64,000 nt of DNA from Eleusine coracana subsp. coracana (GCA_032690845.1 CM064434.1:4032108-4096107), one strand, 5' to 3'; counted from the first letter of the stretch, positions 22,606 to 35,052 are shown. Made by a program: numbers and translations. Notes: generated by a model not told the origin, from the letters alone.

Positions 22606-23908
22606 TGACATATTTAGTTGTTTTCAGTTGGCAATGTATATAGCAGATAAATTCCAAGGTTGAGTACAATACTAGTCTCTCTAAATGGTACTCCCTCTGT
22701 CCCATATTATTTGTCATCCTATAGTTTTCTAACTTTCTCAATTTAATTGTCATCCTCACATCCTAATGTATTTTTTTCTCTTCTCAATACATCTCTATCT
22801 CTATCTCTCTCCTTCTCTTTTTTTATGTACCTGCCTTATTTTACTTCCCTTAATTTCCATGCCCAAGTATGTGCTTTCTTTACAGTAGTATGAAAACATA
22901 TTCCTATATATTAATTTTTTTTTGGCTTGATCAGCTTATCTATCTTGTGTCTGTAGACAATATAAATGCCAAATAGTTCTCTACAATGACTAGTACTCAT
23001 ACAATTATATGCCCGGAAAAGGACATCTGTACCGCTATGCGCACCGAAGTTAACTTATTTTACTCTGCGTCATTTGTCCTTCATTCATAGTAGCTAGCAC
23101 TAACTTGTGTCTCAGGGCGCACTTACACACATGTATATTCATATCATAATTTTGTGTTTACGTGGTTTCCATCTTCTGCATGCTACCAATATGCGTTTTG
23201 CATATAAAATATCGTGATGAAAACATTGTAACAGTGGTATTCCTGAGCATTTCAAAAGTCCAAGGAGTAAGCAAACTGTGTGCCTGCTTCTTCAGTCTAC
23301 CATGCACTAATCGTGAACATGGACAAAGTAACACAGTTCTCTCTACATTCTTATGCCAGTAGCGATTGTCTGCTAGCTCCACACATGCTTCCTCCATTTC
23401 TGCGTGCTACTGCTGTAGATTCCAATTCAGAGATCGGCAAGCACGGCCATGGCAATGTTGCCTCCCTGACCGTGACGAACATCGCACCAGTACCTCGCGG
23501 TCGAAGACCATACAACCAACACACTTACACACATATATGCAGATCGATCAAACGCAAAGCGGCTGTGCCATCATGCACTGTAGCCAAGTAGCCGCACTGC
23601 TGATGGTCCCTGTGAACGCCGAAAGGCCCACGGTACTATGCTCTCTCGCTCGACTGTTATAAACATGATCTAACAATAAAAGCGTGGTCTCCCGGCAGGC
23701 AGGGTTGTGGGTTCCTCCACAACTGTTCCTGCTCTTGGATTCAACTGTTTGCCCAATGTTGTCGCATTCTAGCTTTCTCAGCTCCCGGGTCTCTCGAGCG
23801 ATACCATTGGTTATTGGTTAAGCATCTCAATATTCACGATCCTAGCTGGACCATAAAAGAAAATAAGAATCACATCTCTTAGAAGTTAGGAAAAAAATGG
23901 CTATAGAG
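22606..23908. other. Intergenic with a Stowaway end at 22691-22765
   Basis: At 22689, ta followed by ctccctctgtcccatattatttgtc resembles a single Stowaway terminus without a matching partner. The rest, including 23150-23660, has short open frames but nothing I can support as a gene. Confidence 0.4.
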
Positions 23909-24341
23909 CACTGCAAAGACGTGGATTCAGGCTCATCACACCGTAAATCTCATATTTGGCTTGGACATACTAAAAGTCTATGGTTCTTAGCCGCAACATA
24001 GCGTAGATATTATAATATGATTTCCTACTTTGAGAGGTGAGAGAAATGACATTTATACTCTTGCTTGTTTCCTAATATAAATAGGTTTGGAGCCATTTGG
24101 AGCTTGAACCATGACCGTCACAGTCGTTAAGGACAAAGACTTTCTGCTTTGCTTCTCCTTTCACTAACTGGCTTTTATATAGAAATAAGCAAGAGACAAA
24201 GATCATTTCTCTCACCTCTTGAAGCAGGAAATCATATTATAACACACGCGATGTGCCGCATCGAAGAACCATGATTTTTCAGTGTGTGGTCCAAATATGA
24301 ATTTTGTGGTGTGTTGAGCACGAATCCACGCCTTTGTAGTG
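23909..24341. mobile_element. MITE with long inverted arms
   Basis: A 433-bp element beginning cactgcaaagacgtggattc. Its right end, read in reverse, begins cactacaaaggcgtggattc. The arms match over about 150 bp, including atatttgg and a block around ataatatgatttcct and gaggtgagagaaatga. The centre is short and non-coding. The flanks do not give a clean target duplication, so the superfamily (hAT, PIF or CACTA-type) is undecided. Confidence 0.65.
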
Positions 24342-24564
24342 TCTCAGAGCCAATTTTCCCCAAAGTTTATAGTTTGGTCCACTGCTTTCCTAGATTGATC
24401 ATTTACAGCGTATTGTATTTTGCTTCCTGATTTATGTAATACAACTTTAGGATCTTCTCTTCTTCCTCTATCGTTGTCCCTCCTTTTATATATACAATAG
24501 TATATTATGGCATAAATGAATGCACTAGGGTTAGTTGTTGGATCAATTGTTAGCTCGTCGGCAT

Positions 24565-25570
24565 CACTATCACAAAAGTGCACTATAGCGGCGGTTGAAA
24601 CCCTACTGTAGCGGCGGACAGGCTAGTCCACCGCCACGCCTCCGCAGCTAACAAATGCGTTTGTAGCGGAAGACTTTCTTGGAAATAAACAAACCATCGC
24701 TAACTGATAAATAGTAGCAGCGGGTAATATTCTCACCCACCGCTACCCTTAAACGGTAATCCCAAACAAATAAAAAAGCACCCCACCGCCCGCTAGAGCC
24801 ACCATCACCGCCGCAATGGAGGAGGGATGAGGAGGGGCGACGGGTGACATTGGATCTGCCGTGGAGGAGGAGGGAGGAGGGCTGACGCCAGATCTACGGT
24901 CGCCAGGTTGTCGTAGGAGGGGGCGGTGCATCAAATCCGCCCCGCGTGCAGGCTGCTGGAGGAGGAGGGGTGCGGACGTAGGTCGTTGGAGGAGGGGAGC
25001 CGGGCGCGGGCTGTCGGAGGAGGGGCCACGCACCAAGATCCGCTCCACGCATGACCGTCAGAGGCGGCGCACCAGAACCGACCCGCGCATGCCCGTCAGA
25101 GGAGGAGGGGGCAGCACACTAGATCCACCCCACGCGTAGCCGTCAGAGGAGGAGGTGCATTGGGCGTGGGCCAACAGAGGAGAGAGATGTCGGGCGCACG
25201 CTGGCCTGAGAGAGGCAGAGGCGGGGGAGGAGAGAGGAAGGCAGGGTGGCGGGGCAGGGAGGGAGGTAGAGGTGGGCAGTGCAGGGGCAGAGAGAGGGGG
25301 CATGGGGGAGGAAAGTGTTAGGATTTCATTTATATAGGGAAGAATACAACTGGATCTTGGGATGTCTTTATTACAGCGGAGTGTAATATAAGCCATTGCT
25401 AAAATGAAATGTAGCGGCAGATGGTTATGTGGACCACCACTAAAATGAAGAACAGCGATAGACGGTTAAATAGGTCATGGCTAAAACTTGTTTCCTGGTT
25501 GTACTGACAGTGTTTCGTTAGCTCACCGCTATGATAATTTAGGTTGTGCCGCTATTGGACTTTTTTATAA
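24565..25570. mobile_element. Non-autonomous CACTA-like element
   Basis: Begins CACTATCACAAAAG followed by ctatagcggcgg. The opposite end carries gtgccgctattggactttttt, an inverted match. Subterminal tagcggcgg/ccgcca units repeat in both orientations near 24590-24740 and 25375-25550, as in rice CACTA derivatives. A 3-bp cat lies at 24562-24564 and 25571-25573, the expected target size. The right terminus has lost the canonical TAGTG. The GC-rich centre (24780-25320) has gaggagg-rich repeats and no transposase. Confidence 0.6.
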
Positions 25571-25573
25571 CAT

Positions 25574-27032
25574 CAGAAGTATGATAAATACATCTTCATT
25601 CCCATTTCTTTTCAGCTGCTGCCAGGGTGCATTACTGTTCTATTGATTCAATTTAGTACGTGCATGCTGTCTCCATGCATGCATGCCGAGAATCTTTACA
25701 GTGATCCAACGTCCCATCACTTGAATTGAATGGCGGTGCGCTCCTTCCGACCTGTCTGAATGATGCATGGACTGCGAGTATTTTATCTCGATCTCATTGC
25801 ATGAAAGGCCGAAAGGGTATCTCCACACTACTCCCGGCGCAGTGTGCCAGTCTGCCTGTAGGCTGGACATGGAGGCGCACAGCCCATCATCTCATTTCTT
25901 TTTACTAGTACTGCATGTTGTTGTATGGAGCTTACAAAAAACAGGGGCACATAGAACTGGTGTCGCTTTTGTTTTAAGCATGAGAAAGGAATATCTATGA
26001 GTAGACCATTGCCTATGCCATGCCGATATGCTGGTATAGTTATCCAAACTCTTTTGGCATGCATGGGCAAGGAAGCTATAGCAATGGGACACAGGAACTA
26101 ACTGAAAGGGGAACTTGCACGCGTGACGCGTGTGTCGAGTAACTCATGTTGGCAGCATGCATGCACGCATCAGTATCCTTCCTCGTTAACTTTGAATCCA
26201 CTGGTTCAACAATGTTTTACCCTGTCAGTGTCTAGCTTATGTTCAGCAATATTTTGCACGCTAAATTACTACCCGCAGTTTCAGTGGACCAGTTCAAAAT
26301 ATGCAAGTTAAAAGGATTCGAGTCACATCGTTCCTGCAAAGCTGCTAACCTCGCAGCTCTGCTAGATTAACGAACCAATAATATGGGGCAGAGTTTGCAG
26401 AGCAGCCGCAGGTAGACTGGGACGCCTGGGCTAGCTGCTAGCTGCAGGCAACCATGCCCCAGCCCCAGGAAGCAGGACCCAGGAGGTGTCACATCGTCAT
26501 CACAGGCCATGACTTTTCGCCCTAGCTTAGGTTAGGTTTAGACCACGCTATGCTTTGGTTTGGTGAGACCTTTTCCCCCTCTTTTGTGTCAGCTCACTTA
26601 CCACTCGATCGTCTCGTCTGCCCGTCCGCTCTTGGTCATGCAGTCATCTGCTTGTTTGCGTTGCATGCAAGGATGGGACAGCACACTAGACACTTCATTT
26701 AATATTTAGGCTTGTAGTGTGGGAGCACCAAAGCCCACTTATTAGAGTAGCATCAGAGTATCAAATTACTACTCGAGAACGGACATTCGGACAAGAGGCC
26801 ATGCTCAATTCAAGCTGCCTCAAGGTTTGGACACGTGAATTTTGCTTGAAACATCAAAGTAGAAATTATTATTGGTTCGTACTGACTACTGACGGGCAGC
26901 AGGTGAACGAGTGCGATATTGCAATGCGACGAGAACGAACGAGACTCCAGTATGCGGCAGCGAGGAGTTGGACCCGACTCTCCACTCTTCTGGGCTGCGT
27001 GTGAATCACTGATCCAAGCGTTGGGCTACATT
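25574..27032. other. Intergenic, nothing recognised
   Basis: About 1.45 kb with no supported coding or RNA gene. Several gcatgc-rich strings occur around 25660-25690 and 26155-26170. Confidence 0.5.
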
Positions 27033-28427
27033 GCTATCAAAGAGAAAAGTCCTATTCGCCTGGCTGAATTTTAGGGGTGTCTCACTTTCACTCCCTCTTG
27101 TTTAAAATCGGACATCGAACATCTCCAACTTTTTAACCTGGTTCACTTTAACTCCCTAAGCGGTTTGAGACAGCGGTTTAGTCAATATGGACAGTGGTTT
27201 TATCCAACATGACATAGTTAGTCTCACATGTCATGTGACATGTCATTTTTTTCTTTTTTTCTCTCTCCCTCTTTTTTCCTCCTTTTTTATTTTTTTCATC
27301 CACTTTCTTCTCTCCTCTCCTTCTTCTTCGCCTCTCCCTCTCTCGTCGACTCCTCCAGGACACCACCGCCCAGCTCCCAGCCAGCACCGACAGAGAGCTA
27401 GTCCTCCAACGCCCCCGGCACCAACGTCCTCGCGACAGAGAACTACCACCTCCTTGCGCCGCCCGTGAGCACTACGTCGGCTCTTCTCCAACCCGCATGC
27501 CTCGCTCGTCGCCTTCTCCCCCGCCACACGTGGCGCGGTCATGCTGCCCAGACTCCGTCTCTGTCGCATAGAACCAGACGCCAGGGGATGGCATGGGAAT
27601 GGCCCAGCTCACCGGGGGGAGGCACAAGGTTGTGTCTCCATGGCCACCGCTGACCCAATCTTGCCGCTAATTCTGTGCTTCGACGCGACGGGCGCCAGCG
27701 GCGGCTCCGAGGGCCTCGTCCTCTCCGACGGAGGCCACGGAGCATGGTGCCGGACCCCGCCAAGCTCCCCTTCGTCAACGAGGCCTCACTGTCGCATGCG
27801 AGAGCACCACCGACGGGGAAAGATGGAGGCGGCGGCGGGCGGCGAAGCAGAGGCTGTGGACAGGGGTTGGTGTCCTTTTTAGCTCTGGCGGCGTAGAGGG
27901 GAGGAGCACGCGGCGGTAGCAGTAGTCACGACGGCGTGGAGGGGAGGAGCACGTGACGCCGATGGATGTCACGGCGGTGCAGAGGGGAGGAACACGTGGC
28001 GTCGGCGGCAGTTGCGGCGGTGCGGAGGGGACGAGCACGTGGCGCTGGTGGCTATCGTGGCGATGCGGAGGGGAGGAGCACACGGCGCCGACGGTAGTCG
28101 TGGAGGTGCGGAGGCGGGAGTAGGAGTCGATGGCACTGGTGGCTATTGTGGCGATGCGGAGGGGAGGAGCACATGGCGTCGGCGGTAGTCGTGGTGGTGC
28201 GAAGGCGGGAGTAGGAGTCGATGGCACCCGGGATATGGAGGAGAGGGAAAGAGAAGAAAAAAGAAAGAGAGAAAAAAAAAGAGGAAGAGAAAAAAAGAAA
28301 AAAATAACGTGTCATAATACACGGTAAATTGTCATATTAAACAAAACCGCTGTCTTAAACCGCTCAGAAAGTTAAAAGGGAGTAAAAGTGAGACACCGAG
28401 ACGAAATGGACTTTTCTCGATATCAAA
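27033..28427. mobile_element. Second Mutator-like element with captured GC-rich sequence
   Basis: The body is 27042-28418 (1377 bp). The flanking 9-mers are gctatcaaa (27033-27041) and gatatcaaa (28419-28427), one mismatch, the Mutator target size. The left arm gagaaaagtcct...gtgtctcactttcactccct is mirrored by the right arm ending in agtgagacaccgag...ggacttttctc. Further in, an agacagcggttt string is also mirrored. The centre, about 27340-28240, is GC-rich with short protein-like frames I cannot assign, and it includes a minisatellite (separate entry). No transposase is present. The end sequence differs from the element at 2342-3118, so it is a separate family. Confidence 0.8.
27888..28225. 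repeat. GC-rich minisatellite inside the Mutator-like element
   Basis: The string g(a/c)ggggaggagcac(g/a) recurs about six times at roughly 42-90 bp spacing, between blocks such as gtggc-gtcggcgg and tagtcgtgg. Longer duplicates also occur: ggcgggagtaggagtcgatggcac appears near 28105 and 28204. The repeats probably arose after the sequence was captured. Confidence 0.65.
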
Positions 28428-28554
28428 CGACGAGGACTGGTGCTGGTGGACTCTGCCTGTTCGCTTACGTTGGGCCAGATTGATATGAACGACAAGGCGT
28501 TACGGCACATCAGCCCAGTAAAAAAGCGGCCTTTCCTGCGTTCGGCCCAACCGG

Positions 28555-28840
28555 TCCACGTTCCTGCATCGAGCTGATCCCCGTGGACAGCGGCGCCACG
28601 GAGCCGGAAACAGCATGGCATTCGACGGCAGCGCCAGCGGCGATGGCCCGTACATGGGCGTGTCGGACGGGCCGGGTCCTCCGGTGGATTCTGGACCAGC
28701 GCTGGTGGGTCGAGCACTCGCCCTCCTCCTCCGCGCAGGAACTGCAAGTGCAATCTTCCTTCTCGACCTTCACTACTGGCTCGGTCGTCCCCTGCTTCCA
28801 CGATCCGGGTTGCTCGCTGTTCATCATGTGCACTTGATAT
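28555..28840 (+). pseudogene. Strictosidine-synthase-like fragment 1
   Basis: The plus strand encodes, across at least one frameshift, the N-terminal signature of the plant strictosidine-synthase-like (SSL) beta-propeller family. It reads IELIPVDSGATEPE, AFDGSASGDGPYMGVSDG, then in another frame RVLRW and WWVEHSPSS. The matching part of the second fragment (32640-32830) is in the same order. The rest of the gene is absent. It is a dead first-exon remnant. True strictosidine synthase activity should not be assumed for this family in grasses. Confidence 0.7.
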
Positions 28841-29748
28841 AAACAACTTCCATGACGCGATTCAGATCCAAGTAGTACAGTCTACAGTGATGATGTACAC
28901 TTGTGCATCGGAGTTGATTGGAAGAATTTCAGGGTGGGTGCAACATCCGTTGTGCTCCAACCGTCCCTATGAGGAAATTTACGTGCATAATTGGTGCCGT
29001 ACAAAGTTGCTTGCGCTGTACTATCTTGAAACCATATATATATGGTGGTTGGCGGTAGCCCTCGTACAACGGGACACGAGTCACGCTCCCACTGAGACAC
29101 GGCAAGGCCTTCAATTATAGACCAGCATATTGGAGCGGCCCCAAAGCTAGAGCTAGCTAGCAGCAAATTTTAACAAAGTGTTATTAAGGAGTAGAATTTA
29201 TATATATTTAATTCTCTCATTTTACTTAGAGACTGACTTTTTTATGAAAAGTTATCTATATTTTCTCTCTTTTTTTCTTAAATAAAGTGAACGCTCGATG
29301 ATTGAGCGCCGCGATGGCAGTTTGCCAGCCCGAGTTCGATTCCTGGAATCGACTCAATATGTCACGCGGGGGCTTGTCTCCAATTTTTTTTTTCTCATTC
29401 TTCTCAATCAAAGCATAGGTAAAGACTCGCGCCATAGCTCACACGGTTAGCTGAGTCCTTGTGTGTATGGTTAGGGAGGATACAGATGTTTTCTCGACCT
29501 GCGTGAGCGGTTCTTCTCCTTAACAAATACCGTCGGAGAGGCTTCTTCTTCAAGTAGATCGAGTTTTTTTTCTCAAATAACAATTTTAAAAACTAGGTTA
29601 GAGTTAGCTTTTGAGACGCTTTTATGTCATGACTCATCGTGATCATCATTCACCACTTCGATGCGCTGTAACAAAACATCAAGTTGTATCTCAACTGATA
29701 GCAGTCTGCATCGCAGTGTGCAGAATTTACTCTGCTGCTTCCCTCCCC
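28841..29748. other. Intergenic between SSL fragment 1 and the LINE
   Basis: AT-rich with T tracts. Apart from a possible tRNA-derived SINE-like piece at about 29295-29400 (separate entry) and polypyrimidine just before the LINE (29735-29766), nothing is recognised. Confidence 0.4.
29295..29500 (+). mobile_element. Possible tRNA-derived SINE-like sequence
   Basis: Near 29330, gagttcgattcctgg resembles a Pol III B box. Near 29432, tagctcacacgg fits the A-box consensus. They are in the wrong order for one unit, so two partial tRNA-like pieces may be present. T tracts follow both (29385 and 29564). This is weak evidence. Confidence 0.25.
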
Positions 29749-32542
29749 CTCCCCCTCCCTGATCCTTTTTTTTTCATAACAGGGTCTCCCCTGGAATTTT
29801 ATTACTTACATAACGAAATCACAGCTATCCAACAATTAAAACTAACCAACAGTAAAAAAGAAAAACGATTTGCCCAGACTAGCATGTTCATGGGACTTTA
29901 CTACCATTTATTACACCAGATTGATCAGCGCCCAGAACTGTCAAGAACGCAGAACCAAAGTTTTCTGAACTGCCACCATAATGGAGCCTTGACTTGAATT
30001 CTGATGCGTTCTCTACTCATCCTGAAATCGCTCTTCGTTACCCACGTCTTGGTCCAGAGTCCTATTGTGGGTGGACTCTTACTGTAGCTTGTTGCAGGAC
30101 TTCGGCCCCTTACTCTAGGCTCTGCTTGTCTTCAGGCTTTTGCATCCCTGCCCAATATTTTAAGAAAACACAGACATAACAAACAATCTCAGTAGGAGAT
30201 TGTATTAATTTTTTCTCAAAGCAAACTCGGTTTCTCATTTTCCAAATCGCCCAGCAAATGGCTGCCAGGTCTACCTAATAGAATTTCTCTCCCTGAGGTA
30301 GGAAGTGTTTTACCCAAGCTTTATATTGAGTAAAAGACTCAGGACGACAATCTGCTCCTAGGACCATTGCAACTATGCTCCAAACATACTTTACAACCAC
30401 GCACTCAAACATCAGATGGTTAATTGTTTTATCATGGTTAAAGCTACAATTTTTTTTTCCCTTCCATTTTCGCTTTATGAGATTATCCTTGGTTAAGATT
30501 GCATTTTGATTTATTAACCACATAAAGATCTTTATCTTTAACGGAATCTTGTCCCCCCAAATCTCCTTGTTTGGCTTGTCAATTACAACATGACACAATT
30601 TATTGTACATTGATTTCATAGAGAATTTCCCAGATTTTTCCAGCGACCACTTAGGCAGATCTCTTGAGTCTCCTATTGCCACTGTTGTTACTGTGTTTCT
30701 TATTTGACCAAGTTGCCTTTGTAACAACTCATCAGTCCATCTACTAAAAGTTAGTTGCCAGAATCTGCTGGCCAAGAGAGCCACAGAAATCTGTTTTTCA
30801 TTAGACTGTCCACAATTCTTTGTATTTCTCCCTAAGTGTGAAATTTCTAAGCCACTTGTCTCCCTAGAAATTAATCCCTTATCTGTTACCTAAAGTGAGA
30901 GATCTCTCTTGGGTATAATGATCTCTTACTTTAAGAAGATCATACCAAACAGGTAAGTCTTGTGTTCTATGTTTTACTTACGAGACACAACCATTCCTGT
31001 AATATTTTTTCCTTACTATCTCCTGCCAAAACCCCTCCTCATTTTCCAACTTTCACCACCATTTACATAATAAACTAATATTTAATTTTCTTAGATCTTT
31101 GATTCCTAATCCCTCCTTTTTCTTGGGTAGACAGATCTTAGACCACTTCACAAGGTAGTACTTTTTCTTTGTACCACCTCCCTGCCAAAAAAATCTCTTC
31201 TAATCTTATCCATTCTTTCAATGGTTGTTTTGGGTAGCAAGAACATGGACATATGATAGATCGGTATGCTACTTAAACTTGTATTGATTAGTAAGTTTCG
31301 GCCCCCTATGGTTAGAGAGCCCCCTTGCCATCCATCTAATCTCTTTTCCAGCTTTCCTTCAACTGGAACCCAGTCCACTACTCTAAGTCTTGTGCTAGAG
31401 ACTGGGACTCCTGGATATTTTATAGGCCATTCTCCAATGGCACAATTGAACATTTCAGAGTAAAACTGAGATTTCTGGTCATCATGTTGAACCATCATCA
31501 ATTCACTTTTCTGAAAATTAATTTTGAGTTCTGACATTGCTTCATACATATACAATAACAACTTCATGTTAATAGTAATTTCAGGATTTTCTTTCATGCA
31601 AATAATGGTATCATCTGCATATTGCAGCGTTACCACACCTCTATCAATTATATGAGGGATTAGGCCCACTAAAAGATTTGACTGTTGTCCCACCTTAATC
31701 ATTTTGGCTAGGGTATCTGCTGCAATATTGAACAGAAAGGATGATAACGGATCACCTTGTCTTACTTCTTTCCCACTTTGGAAATATGGCCCCATCTAGT
31801 TATTTACCTTAACACAAAAAGTACCCCTGGTAACCACCATTTTGATCCATCGGCACCATTTTCCATCAAATCCCCTGCTTTTCAGACAGTGAAACAGGAA
31901 ATCCCAACTGATTTTGTCGTAAGCTTTTTTAAAGTCTAACTTAAGCATAATCCCATTTTGTTTTTAACTCTGGTTTCATGTAGAATTTCATGGAGACAAA
32001 GAATACTATCCATAATGTTCCTTCCCTTAATAAAATCATTTTGACACCTGTTTATAAGGCTACTCCTAATAGGAATTTCATTTTCATTAAATGAGATGCC
32101 ACATAAGCAAAGTTGATGACATGACAGAAAATTTATGAAGAGAGAGATGAGAAGAGTTTTATCTAGATGAAACTGGGTCTACACAATTTTCTAAAATTAA
32201 AACACCATGAAACTATTATTGGAGAGAAGTAATTTCATTTTATTCTTTAGACAACCAATAAAATCGTATAGAAGTAAGTACTATGAAACACCAAAATAAA
32301 ACTATACATTGGAGGGATGGTTTCATTCATGGTTTCAAACCAAGAAAAATGACATGACACTCTTGAAAACATCAAAATAAAACTGTCCATTGAGATTAGC
32401 CTAATTCTTCCCATACTCCACTCTATTCTCAAAGTCATCACTTTGGTGAAGATTTTATATTTTTTATATTTAATAAACATATAGACCTATATTGTTGAAT
32501 TTTACTGGCATTCTTCAATTTAGGCTCCCCCTCCCTCATCCT
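29749..32542 (-). mobile_element. 5'-truncated LINE with 18-bp target duplication
   Basis: The body is 29767-32524 on the minus strand. A poly-A tail (T run on the plus strand) starts at 29767. Flanking copies of ctccccctccctgatcct (29749-29766) and ctccccctccctcatcct (32525-32542) match 17 of 18. The 5' end begins inside the reverse transcriptase (KLKNASKIQQYR, then IFTKVMTLRIE). After a nested MITE, it continues with CQNDFIKGRNIMD. The frame at 31795-31148 holds QGDPLSSFLFNI, the catalytic YADD and the GW-GG-LT-GGR region. 30784-30275 encodes the C-terminal zf-RVT domain. Stop codons and frameshifts break it, so it is inactive. The endonuclease and ORF1 are missing. Confidence 0.88.
32058..32401. 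mobile_element. Tourist-type MITE nested in the LINE
   Basis: A 344-bp element starting ggctactcctaatagg and ending attgagattagcc (imperfect inverted ends). It is flanked by TAA at 32055-32057 and 32402-32404, the PIF/Harbinger target. Multiple atgaaac/gtttcat strings are typical of the rice family. The LINE reverse transcriptase reading resumes on each side, which fixes both ends. Confidence 0.8.
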
Positions 32543-32561
32543 ATTCTCTCCATCCCGATAC

Positions 32562-34150
32562 ATGAGCGCGACGGCTCTTCGCCGCGGCCGTCCTCCTCGC
32601 ACTCGACTCGTGCAGTAGCGACGACGTGATGAGAATGCTGGAGATAAGAGGATATGGCGACGTGGAGCTGGTCCCTCTCGTCGGCGCGCGGGGCCCGAGA
32701 GCATCGTGTTCGGCCGGGGCGGCGAGGGACCGTACACGGGCGTGTCCGACAGCCGGGTATTGAGGTGGCGGCCGGTAGAGCGGCGGTGGGAACAGCACTC
32801 CTGCTCGGCGCCGGAGTCGTAAGTTTCTCATCGCCCCATCACCTTTGCCATGCGAGTATCTTTGGCTCCACTAGCTGGTTTCAGGGGAAAACAACAAAAT
32901 ATATCAATAGATCTTTGACTGATGAATGATGTAAACAGATATCAGATTAATTAATATAATCTGGACGCCGTTCAATTATTCAGCCTATGATCTGCAGCTT
33001 ATAGTGCTTTGTTTAGAGGAAATTTGAATTTTTTTCTAAAAATTGTTAAGATGAATTGATGATTGAAACTCCTAATAACGCAGGCTGGACAGCTGCAGAG
33101 GGTCTCAGGACCCAACCTGAGAGCATGAGTGTGGGCGTCCACTAGGCCTCAACTTCAACTGTCAGGCAGGGGAGCTATATGTGGCAGACGCGTACCGTGG
33201 GCTGAGAGTGGTTAGGGCCGAAAGATAATATGTCCAGACCACTGTTACCCAAGTGGCAAGGAAGTTACTCATTCAGCTTTGCTAACAGTGTCGATATCAA
33301 CTAGGAAAGTGGAGCCATCATATGATTCATCATATCTATTTCTTGACAATGAAGAAGCCATGTACTAGGTTTCAGAGAAGGCACACACACATGATTCATC
33401 ATATTTATTTGGTACTAGCATGCAAAAGAAATTCTACACTGTGCAGTGGCGGAGGACCATGGTGGCAAGGGCTGGCAAGCGCCATACCTTGATTTGATCA
33501 AAGGAGCATATGTTTCTTATTTCTTTGCTCATTTTATATAGTGAATCTTGTTCTGTGCTGTAGAAACGTGAATTATTACAGTTAGCTGAGAAGAAACAAC
33601 ACGCTGAAGCTACATGGTGGTGACGAAATGGAAGAACAACCAATAAAACATCAATGAATGGCATGTCTGTGTACATATCGCCATACCTTAATTAATTTCT
33701 GTCCTCCGCCACTGACACTGTGACTTTGTTATTTCTTGACAATGAAGAGGCCTTCCTATAAGTTTGATGAAAGTGAGAGCACTAACCTAAGTTTAAAATT
33801 CATTATGTAGGGAGTTTCTTGAACATAGTCATATCTGGAGACAAAACTAACAAGTTGCTAAAATATGACCCAAAGAACAACTATGTTGAAGTCTTGGTTG
33901 ATGGCTTGACATTTCCTAATGGCTTAGCTGTGAGCACTGATGGCATTTACATGCTCCAGAATTCACAATCGGCAAAATTCTCAAATACTGGATCACGACG
34001 ACAAAAGGCTCAACCATAAAAGAAGTTGTGCAGTTAACTTGGTTTCCAGATAACATCAAGTAGAGCCCAAGAGAAGAGTTTTGGGTCAGTCTCCATATGC
34101 TAAGAGAGGAAAGATAGGAGAGTGGTTGATTTCCTACCCATGGCTAAGAA
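32562..34150 (+). pseudogene. Strictosidine-synthase-like pseudogene 2
   Basis: A broken SSL gene. Exon-1-like sequence at 32562-32830 gives a start, a hydrophobic signal-like LFAAAVLLALDS stretch, GYGDVELVPL, GPYTGVSD and RVLRWRPVERRW, but only after frame changes. At about 33130-33215, LNFNCQAGELYVADAYRGL is the family's central signature (G-LYVADAY-GL). At about 33819-33990, GDKTNKLLKYDP and VDGLTFPNGLAVSTDG follow. At 34030-34110, remnants of W-PDN and SPREEFWVSLH are seen. Introns would lie at 32830-33084 and elsewhere. Frameshifts, stops, a LINE in the leader and a hAT-type MITE (33444-33714) show that it is dead. SSL proteins are six-bladed propellers of the secretory pathway. Confidence 0.82.
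33436..33722. mobile_element. hAT-type MITE in the SSL pseudogene
   Basis: The body is 33444-33714 (271 bp) with ends cagtggcggagga and tcctccgccactg, a perfect 13-bp inverted pair. The 8-bp target duplication acactgtg is exact at 33436-33443 and 33715-33722. The 8-bp target and the CAG-TG ends fit the hAT superfamily. It is non-coding. Confidence 0.88.
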
Positions 34151-34159
34151 GATTGATAT

Positions 34160-35052
34160 CGAAATTGCCAGTGTGTCATGTTCAACGCATCTCAATACTC
34201 TTGAATCAACTTGGTCGTCAAGTGATAGCATTATGATTGAGTGAGGAGGGGAAAATAATGGAAGCTATTAGCATTCATGGTGGAAAAAAAATGGAAGCTT
34301 ATTTATATGTTCTGTTACTTCACCTTTTCTTGGAGTATATCGATTTAGACAAGGAGGATAAAGTTACATATATACATTGTGCATATTTAATTATAGAGAA
34401 AGTATAAACATTGTTATAATACTCTTAGCTAGAAATGGTATACCAGAATTGCTCGCAGCAGACAACTTTTAATCTTAAATGAAGATAGACTAAAACATAC
34501 AAACCAAAATTCTACCAGCATGATGATTGGGATATGACTTAAGTTCCATACTTGCAATTTCAGTATATATCTTTTTTTTTAAGGCGCTTTAGTTGATAAC
34601 TACGATTCCACTTGGACCACTGCTTGAAAATTTGATTTGTCCTAAGTGGATTGTCAACACTGATTTGGATCCATGTATGATCCATCCGATCCTGTGCTTA
34701 TCCGTGCCCCACAGACGCAATGCGAGTTGGTTGCCTTTCTTGAATCCTCTGGGCCAGGCTTACACGGACAGGTTGATGCACTACAGACGCACGCTCACAA
34801 CTTTTCATCTTCGCTCCCGCCTGCACAGGCCAAAAGTGCAGAGGCAAGCTCGGCGGGCCAATGAGTGCGCCACCGCGCTCCGTGGCGGCTACGGAATCTC
34901 TCGTCTGGACCTGGATATAATGGAGTCCGCTGCTGGCTGTCGTGTAGGACCCCGCTCATTTTCCATTCCACCGCTTTAATTAAGTCGCCATCGCCGCCGC
35001 CGCCCCTTAAACCCCGCCGCCGAGAAGACCCTGAGCGAGCCCAGCGACGACC
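34160..35052 (+). other. Upstream region of the IPMS gene
   Basis: AT-rich to about 34600, then GC-rich. The last 80 bp before the start codon are C-rich (cgccgccgccgccccttaaaccccg), a typical grass leader. No clear TATA box. No independent gene is recognised. Confidence 0.45.

Noticed and set aside
32654..32929. 91-residue plus-strand frame as an intact gene
   Set aside because: It is a frame-shifted reading of the SSL first exon, and the conserved motifs switch frames.
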